A DNA stretch of 24,147 nucleotides from Haplomitrium mnioides (Eukaryota > Marchantiophyta > Haplomitriopsida > Calobryales), in assembly GCA_049999725.1 (NCBI GenBank), contig JBNGIS010036523.1, positions 1 to 24,147 of the forward strand, read 5' to 3'. The notes beneath the pieces were generated by a model that saw only the letters and a list, made by a program, of their open reading frames with translations, was not told the DNA's origin and did no database searches. Below, in pieces: positions 18,660 through 24,147 of this stretch (the first letter of the stretch is position 1; every line of letters begins with the position of its first letter). The position numbers were made by a program, and so were the translations under genes.

Positions 18660-19190
18660 ATGGAGGCAAACTCCAACAATCTAGAAGAAGGAGCTTGGAT
18701 GGTGGCAAAGTTGGAAGAGCTTCAAGCAACTCTTATAGCAAGCCAACAACAAACAAATATGTTAGTGGCAGAGATGGTGAAAATCCAATTACAATAAGAG
18801 AATGGAGAAGGAAGTCGAGAAACATTGCTTCAAAAGATGAGCAAGTTGTGTAAAGTAAAGCTTTATGAAGGAAGTTGCATGGTTGGTGTTGTAGAAGGGT
18901 GGGTTTGTTGAATGGAGGTTCATATATTGTATTATCCGCATGCTTCAGATTTGGAAAAAAGGTTATTTTCAATGTCATTTCTAGCAGAGCCTACATCTAT
19001 TTGGCTACAAAGATGGGAGCGACAAAAAAACACACAATGAGAACAACTTTTGTAGAGCACTCTAAAAGAGGGTTTACTACAAAATTTCAAAGCGATAGAT
19101 TCTTGATTGGCACGCTCTTTAAGATATATGCAAAAGAGGGTACTTGATGAAGTTAAAGATGGCGTTGAATCTTTAGCATCTTCAAAGACA
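18660..19190 (+). pseudogene. Ty3/gypsy-like gag fragment, plus strand
   Basis: A single phase from ATG at 18660 runs about 180 codons with five in-frame stops. It begins MEANSNNLEEGAWMVAKLEE and continues LQATLIASQQQTNMLVAEMV, a helical, coiled-coil-like N-terminus. It then reads MEVHILYYPHASDLEKRLFS, FLAEPTSIWLQRWER, and LARSLRYMQKRVLDEVKDGV. The pattern of W-x-x-x-ME, a YY/F helix, A-x-W-x-x-RW and an L-x-x-x-Q-x-x-x-V-x-E segment is what plant gypsy gag capsids show. Its 3' part overlaps, on the opposite strand, the methyltransferase-like region (about 19050-19200), so one of the two readings is coincidental there or the junction lies inside the overlap. Confidence 0.4.
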
Positions 19191-19550
19191 ATTTTGAGCG
19201 AGGGTATTACAACCCTTGGCCCAACCCACCTCTCAATTGGCCCTCACATAGCCATCAAGCAATCAACAAGTCAATTGGCCCCACTCTTGCTAAGTAGTCT
19301 GTCCCAATCAATAAAATGTCGGTTGGCAATGCATGCAAATAATCTTGCACCACACTAATTGAAAGCAATTATGGATATTGCTCAATCTTTAGCGCCACAT
19401 GCCTCAAGAAGATTCTTCGAGCAATCTCACCTTTTTCCACATACAAATACCGATGAGCTAGAATCCTTGCTTGGAACACAACAACTAACCCTTTATTGAT
19501 GCCTCCAAAAAACTCCAACAAACAAATACCATCAGCAAGATACTTCCATA
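18930..19550 (-). pseudogene. cytosine-5 DNA methyltransferase-like domain in gypsy polyprotein
   Basis: C5 methyltransferases bind S-adenosylmethionine through motif I (F-x-G-x-G type) and use a Pro-Cys in motif IV and Glu-Asn-Val in motif VI. On the minus strand 19523-19491 reads LLEFFGGINKG, followed by a YLYVEKGEIARRI segment, a DNMT3-like motif I and motif II. About 83 residues on, GPIDLLIA is followed by a stop and W-L-C-E-G-Q (Cys codon 19246-19248), where the family has W-P-C. Then GLGQGL, YPRSKL, and AYILKSVPI (KSV at 19111-19119), where ENV is expected. Spacing between the Cys and KSV positions fits motif IV to VI. A weaker possible target-recognition part follows to about 18.8 kb. 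Stops and the changed P-C and E-N-V show it is inactive. Confidence 0.55.
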
Positions 19551-20000
19551 AGATCGACATAGTATCTAGTGGGGAAAGATTAAAAGGTCTGGATGTAATA
19601 GAACCATCCAATGTAGGATATGGTGCAAATGTATCCTGCCAAGCATCCTCAACCAATTGAGGTGCATATAACTCCCACAACCTCTCCTTACTTCCAATAG
19701 CATAAATCATCTCACTTGATGACAATGTTGGCTTTGGAAACTCTGAAGATGCCTCATCAATGGAAGGAATGTCGGATGCATGTGCATTCCTCTCCAACCG
19801 GTTGAAATAGTCAATGATCACCCCACAAAATGACAATGGCATAGGTTGTGATAGTGGACCCCCAACTTGTCCATGGGTTTTGACAAGCAACCTATTCACT
19901 CGTGCCTCTATAGATTGCCATTCAGGCTTGTAGAGCACCGACTCGTCCCAAAAATCAATAATGAACCCCATGAGAAATAACATTGTAGGCCTCATCAAAA
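19551..20000 (-). pseudogene. gypsy polyprotein between protease and methyltransferase
   Basis: This is the N-terminal two thirds of the longest clean minus-strand frame of the region (19369-19998, 209 codons). It starts within the end of the retropepsin (MGFIIDFWDESVLYKPEW) and continues with QVGGPLSQPMPLSFCGVIID, then YFNRLERNAHASD, an acidic/Ser-rich linker and YAPQLVEDAWQDTFAPYPTL. I do not recognise a named domain. The frame is continuous with motif I of the methyltransferase-like domain, so it looks like its N-terminal extension. Confidence 0.5.
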
Positions 20001-20260
20001 CATCATAAGTCTTGCCCTTGGTGAGTAGGGCTTGAGCCCTTACCTGTGAGCTATCTATGGGATGATAAGCTTGTACTCTAAGCTCAATCTCTCTACATAT
20101 GATGTGCTCTATGGGTGAAGGTTCTCTGAATGAAGTCTAGATTGGAAAACAACAAATCTCCACATCTCTTGACCTCAATTCCAATCCCTGCATGACTGAC
20201 TTGCTTAACATCAAAGGCTATGCATTTGTATCCAATAGCACTCTTGTTGGCTTTTACACC
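20001..20260 (-). pseudogene. gypsy retropepsin-like protease
   Basis: Aspartic protease that would process the polyprotein. On the minus strand the frame reads PTRVLLDTNA (Asp codon 20230-20232), then a TAG, then PLMLSKSVMQGLELRS. The family has D-S/T-G-A followed by QP, so Gly has become Asn and Gln a stop. The second landmark, LLTKGKTYDVLM, lies about 70 residues on and is followed by MGFIIDFW, like the I-L/V-G region and C-terminal edge of gypsy retropepsins. The altered active site and two stops make it inactive. Confidence 0.5.
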
Positions 20261-21060
20261 ACATTTGAAGGACCGATAAGTCAAAAAATACTACTCTGAT
20301 TATCAATGGACACCACACAAGGTCGGAATCTTATCCTCTCAAGTGTTGGTCTAGCTGATAACTCTATCAGCTAGGCCGCAATAGCATGCAATGTCTTACC
20401 TCCAAATATATAAACACTTGAGTTAGCTACTCTACTCACGGGTCTCACCTCCATACTAGAAGTAGCACTCTAAGTCTCCCCACATAATGTGGCTACCAAC
20501 TTGAACACTTCAACTCGTGTGACTCCTCTGGTCAACACCATGGAAGTAGCCCTCACCAAATCTATCAACTCAAAAGATTGTGGAAGCTTTACCCGCTAGT
20601 GAGCATCCCTCCTCGAGGATCCAACTCCATCGCTGCTCTCCTAGGCTCAAGAGCCTTGCTTGTTGCTTTGGTCACTGCTACAAATGCATCAACATAGGTT
20701 GTCCCACACATAAATCCCATGCAAGCTAATCCTCCATCAGGTCCATATGAAGTAGAGGCTTTAGCTTCAAAGTTGGGCCTTGCATATGCTATAGTCATAG
20801 CAACTAATTGTTGCTCCAACTGGGCAATCCTAACATCCTTCAGATCCACAATAGCAATTGGAGCACCTACCCTAGCACTCTCAGCAAGTGATGCTCCTCG
20901 GCCACGACCACCTTGTTCGCCTCTGCCTTGCTTACAAATGCAAGCTCCTCCTTGGCGCAGCTCCGGATGAAGCGAAAAACATCTACCTTTGTATGATCCA
21001 TGACTCTACATTGGTCACGTTGTCATTGGCCAGTTGCCTCTGGATCTCTAGAAAGCGCTG
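20261..21060 (-). pseudogene. gypsy gag-protease intermediate region
   Basis: Between knuckle and protease the minus strand reads MDLKDVRIAQLEQQLVAM (20849 downward) in one phase and RVKLPQSFELIDLVRATSMV followed by VFKLVATLCGE in another. The latter stays in the phase of the protease and methyltransferase, with stops replacing what look like Gln and Trp codons. No named domain is recognised. The first part looks like a short coiled coil. Confidence 0.4.
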
Positions 21061-21082
21061 CTTGTGGCTTCTTTGCCTTTGG

Positions 21083-21121
21083 ACACTGCTTCTGCAAATG
21101 ATCTCCACCACATGTCCAACA
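21083..21121 (-). pseudogene. gypsy gag zinc knuckle
   Basis: The minus strand reads CWTCGGDHLQKQCP, a C-x2-C-x3-H-x4-C knuckle with the CGG-x-H form common in plant gypsy gag proteins, followed by a basic stretch (KAKKPQ). All four metal ligands are intact. A stop follows about 14 codons later. This is the firmest single landmark of the minus-strand gypsy element. Confidence 0.75.
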
Positions 21122-21169
21122 AGTTAACTACTGACTTGCATAAGATGGCAACGCCTTTTGTTCACCTAA

Positions 21170-22160
21170 CTATTCTTTGGCCTTTCGGCCCTTGTGTGGT
21201 GCAGACTGTGATGTAGAGGTGGCTGGAGACGCAGATTTTGACACTTCATTATGAAAACCAGTGGTTACTACTCTCTCATTCACCAAGTTGAATACACTCA
21301 GACAGTGTAAAAAAATAGCTAGAGTGGGACTAGAATCTCTGATAAGGGTGGCATCTCTCAAATCCCTATCAAGATAGGCATATGAGAATTGGACAAAAAG
21401 AGCTTCTATCACCCTCTTCATGACATTGATGAGCCTTCTCATTTTGGTGTAGGCTTCTCTCAAACTCTCTCTAGTCTTGCGCTAGAACTCTTGAAGACTC
21501 GTCAACTTATCAGTCCTCATGCCTTGGTAATTATATCTCAAAAGCTAAAAAAAAACTAAACCATAGGGTTAAACAATGGGATTCCCCCACTCCCTCTTGT
21601 AGTGATTGGTATAGGTGTAATGAAAACTCCTCTTATCTTAAAGCACCAATGTTGTGGCTAGTGCCACTAGAGGATGCAGTATGGGTCGTAAGGTAATGGG
21701 CACTTGCCCTTCCATGATAAGTAATGGAGACATAATTGGTTGACCATTATTATCTCTAGTCCTCAATCTCAATCAAATGAGCCCACCAAAATTCATGATA
21801 GTCCCATTGTGGCCTTTCTAAATGTTGAAACAGACCTTTCCATGCCATGAACGATGTAAATAAAGCAAAATTTTGCAACCTTTGCAAATCACACCATGTG
21901 TCAAAGTCTTGGATGAAATCATCTAGGTCAATAGTGCCTACAACACCAGAGAATCTTCTCAGCTTTTTTTTGGCTCCATACATCTCATCCATATCCCACA
22001 ACAAAGGGGAATGTACCTGAGTGTTAGAAAGAGTTTCCTCCTCTTCGTCTAATGTATGGTCACTTACTAGTTGCTGAGTTGCTTCTACTGCAGATCAAAA
22101 TTGTATGCCACTGCGAGTGAATCCAAATTGCAACCTTCCACTCCCTAGCTCCGTGTTGAC
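21170..22160 (-). pseudogene. gypsy gag capsid region
   Basis: Two frames carry it. The upstream one (22090-21756) contains SPLLWDMDEMYGAKKKLRRF, SGVVGTIDLDDFIQDFDTW, FMAWKGLFQHLERPQWDY, matching the start of gypsy gag domains: K-x-x-x-F-S/D-G, then a helix with W/F, then an A-x-x-W-like segment. A short N-terminal piece may extend to about 22160 past a stop (QF then TGA). The second frame (21463-21170) gives a helix-rich segment and a Ser/Ala/Lys-rich tail (SPATSTSQSAPHKGRKAKE) leading to the zinc knuckle. Frameshifts separate the pieces, and no clear start codon remains. Confidence 0.55.
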
Positions 22161-24147
22161 ATTTGCTTAACTAAACTCACTTAGAGCTTACAAGTTGTAC
22201 TGCTACCACTCAATCACTTGCCCACAAGTCAGTTAATATGCACAAATCATCACAAGTGACCCTTCCTTCTTCTTTGGACAGGGTACACTTTGTTTGCCAA
22301 TCCTAGTTGATTGGTCTTCTTCTTGACCTAGGAACAGACTTGAAAACAAATCAGAACAAAATATTGCCACTCTTCTTTTGAGCACCGCAAACCGATCTTT
22401 GGTTTTTTGCAAACAAGTTTTCAGACTTTCCTACTTCACTTCAGCAAAAAACTAGGCTTCCAGATAGCCTGCACCCGAAGAGCATGCTGATGGACTCCTA
22501 CCACCTTTGCACCACTTAACAGAGGGTCTGGTTAAGCCTTGGTTTAAGTTATTTGTTGGACCAGGTTTTTCTTGTCAAAACAATGTCGATGCCTCTTGAA
22601 CCAACCTAAATCTTGCTCAGAGATGCACTTTGTAATTTACCATTCCAACAAATACAAGTTCTCTATTTTCAAGTGTTCTGGTTGAGTTGTGTTTTGAGGT
22701 TATGCCAATTATGTGCTTACCAAAACCCACTTCTTGATTCTTGGCCAAACTCCAGCCTATTCCAAAATATTGGATCAAGCTTTCCTACCCTCTATCTTCA
22801 AACAAAGCTTGCTACTTCTGGGATCTGTCCAAGTCCTTTTCAGAGATTCCCTTTGCAAATTTTTGTCTCTTGTTAGGTTTAGTTAGACCTCTTCATAAGG
22901 TCACTATATATTTTGTTTGTTAACCTTCTCAATTCAGAACAAAGGATGTTCCTTTGATTCATATGCTACAATTTTTACTCCATTCTAATACAAGTCACCT
23001 TTTTTTTAATAGCTCCCAACAGTTTCCACATACAGTTGGACAAAACTTTAAACCCACAAGATTCTCACCACTAATTCACATACCTTATCCACCTTACAGC
23101 TTCCTAGGAGATCTTCTGACATAGGAACGAACAATACAAAGCCATGCTTTAGTCTTGCACCAGTTGAGTTTTTGCTCTCAACCAAGCACCAACTAAATCC
23201 CTGCTCAAAGCCAAGGCCTCCTATTAAGGATTCTAAAATTGTTGGAGTTTCAATCAGAAAATTAAAAAAAAAACTAACTTCATTAGGAAGATCAAATGAT
23301 GCTTTCAAATATAACTCTCTTTTCATAAGCCTAAAGTGATCCTTTGCAAATAAACAGCCCAAAGACCTTGTCTCTCCTACAATTTGAGCAAAGTGAGCTC
23401 TTGGAGGAGACTCTGCAATTGTTATTCTCTCCAATTAGCTTGGACTGGTGTGGAGACTAGTGAGCCTACACTTATGCATATAGTGTTTGGGACACAACCC
23501 AACTAAGCAACACCACTCTACAACATCCAACTCTTAGCTATTGAACTCACAACAAAGTGTCAAGCACCTGAATCAAGACTCAAGGCACTTCAACAACACT
23601 TCTAGAACTCTTCTCTATTCAGATCTGTCCCCTTTTCTTAAAATTTATGGAATGAAATCCTTTAGGCATTTACTCATCCTAGGTAGCAAAATTGAATAGG
23701 CTTTTAACAATTTTCCGCAACAATGATTTCTTCACTTTAAGCCAATCAGTCAAATCCACATGCTCTCTCCAAGATTTCACATTTCCACAAATATTCAACT
23801 GTAGTAGATAAAGTAGCCACAATTCAATTTTGCCTATGTCCAAATTTGAGCAACAAGGCTTTGCGATTCAAAATCCCTCAACTGCTCTTGATTAAATACT
23901 TGACAAAAAATCTATACTCGATTGGCTGCCTCAAGAAAAGATCCTCTGAAAGCCCTCTATTTGATGATTTTCCCTACTGACAAACTTTGAGCAACACAAA
24001 AAATTGAGAGATCTCTAAGAAACATTGGGATGATTTTCTCTGCTCAACCAGCTTAGAGCAAAGTGTGTCTTTTCATAACACAAACAACATACAATCTCTA
24101 GACAGTTTTAATTTTGGAGATGAGCCACTCTCCCCGATAACACCACT
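22161..24147. other. no recognisable gene; likely leader/LTR side of the gypsy element
   Basis: By position this is 5' of the minus-strand gag, so it should hold leader and LTR, but I found no tRNA-type primer binding site, no TG/CA ends and no second copy. The longest frame is minus 23048-23434 (128 codons, beginning MERITIAESPPRAHFAQIV), which has no recognisable domain and is probably chance. The rest is T- and C-rich plus-strand sequence with short frames. Confidence 0.45.

Larger units (their letters stand above)
18733..22160 (-). mobile_element. Ty3/gypsy-like element with DNA methyltransferase-like domain, decayed
   Basis: Read on the minus strand, the order is gag (22160-21170), zinc knuckle (21121-21083), unassigned segment, retropepsin (about 20250-20000) and cytosine methyltransferase-like domain (about 19530-18930). 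From 20589 down to about 18930 a single phase holds all of the last part despite many stops, which argues for one ancestral polyprotein. No reverse transcriptase or integrase is visible beyond 18.7 kb, where a plus-strand gag fragment begins, so the element is truncated or rearranged at that end. LTRs were not identified. Retrotransposons that captured cytosine methyltransferases are known from charophytes and dinoflagellates. Confidence 0.6.

Noticed and set aside
23048-23434. A 128-codon minus-strand gene
   Set aside because: It is clean but unrecognised, and it lies where the leader or LTR of the gypsy element is expected. Kept only as a remark in the regional entry.

Overview
This window looks like repeat-rich nuclear DNA of a land plant. 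It is AT-rich, carries plant-type Ty1/copia and Ty3/gypsy retrotransposon remnants on both strands, has at least one split, decayed gene with an intron-like layout, and contains a 100-base assembly gap. I found no intact gene. Two features suggest, without proving, a seed-free or charophyte-like lineage such as a fern. One is a gypsy element that appears to carry a cytosine-5 DNA methyltransferase domain. The other is a split gene resembling a ParB-like domain joined to a DNA methyltransferase. All assignments come from reading translations by eye, with no database search.

Layout: 1-500 holds a ~37-bp minisatellite whose units centre on a palindrome, followed by the gap at 586-685. From 686 to 4400 there is C/T-rich sequence with no recognisable gene, including a GC-rich degenerate repeat (2884-3445) that contains a gap-free 335-bp-offset duplication. 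On the minus strand, 7958 down to 4949 holds the broken ParB-like/methyltransferase gene. One 24-bp palindromic minisatellite (6222-6408) lies in what looks like an intron of it, and another (8045-8381) lies just upstream. A third small array (30-bp unit) follows at 8617-8706. The 3' end and 3' LTR of a minus-strand copia element lie at 8796-9215. From 9216 to 11870 I recognise nothing.

A plus-strand copia element runs from 12251 (gag) through protease, integrase, reverse transcriptase and RNase H to 17433, then to a polypurine tract and the start of a 3' LTR at 17900, which carries a (TA)32 tract. Its reverse transcriptase is split between motif A and the YGLKQ motif by about 700 bp of tandem repeats built on the 13-bp palindrome GGACCTTTWGTCC, first with a 36-bp and then a 48-bp period.

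From 18660 to about 19100 a plus-strand gypsy gag-like fragment meets a minus-strand gypsy element (about 22160 down to 18733). The minus-strand element shows, in order, gag, a zinc knuckle, a retropepsin and the methyltransferase-like domain. The last 2 kb holds no recognisable gene.

The coding relics are inactive by sequence: they carry in-frame stops, frameshifts and lost catalytic residues. The most notable signal is a set of minisatellites sharing one design (a short palindrome plus a variable spacer), placed in introns, intergenic DNA and inside a retrotransposon gene. The methyltransferase relics come second.
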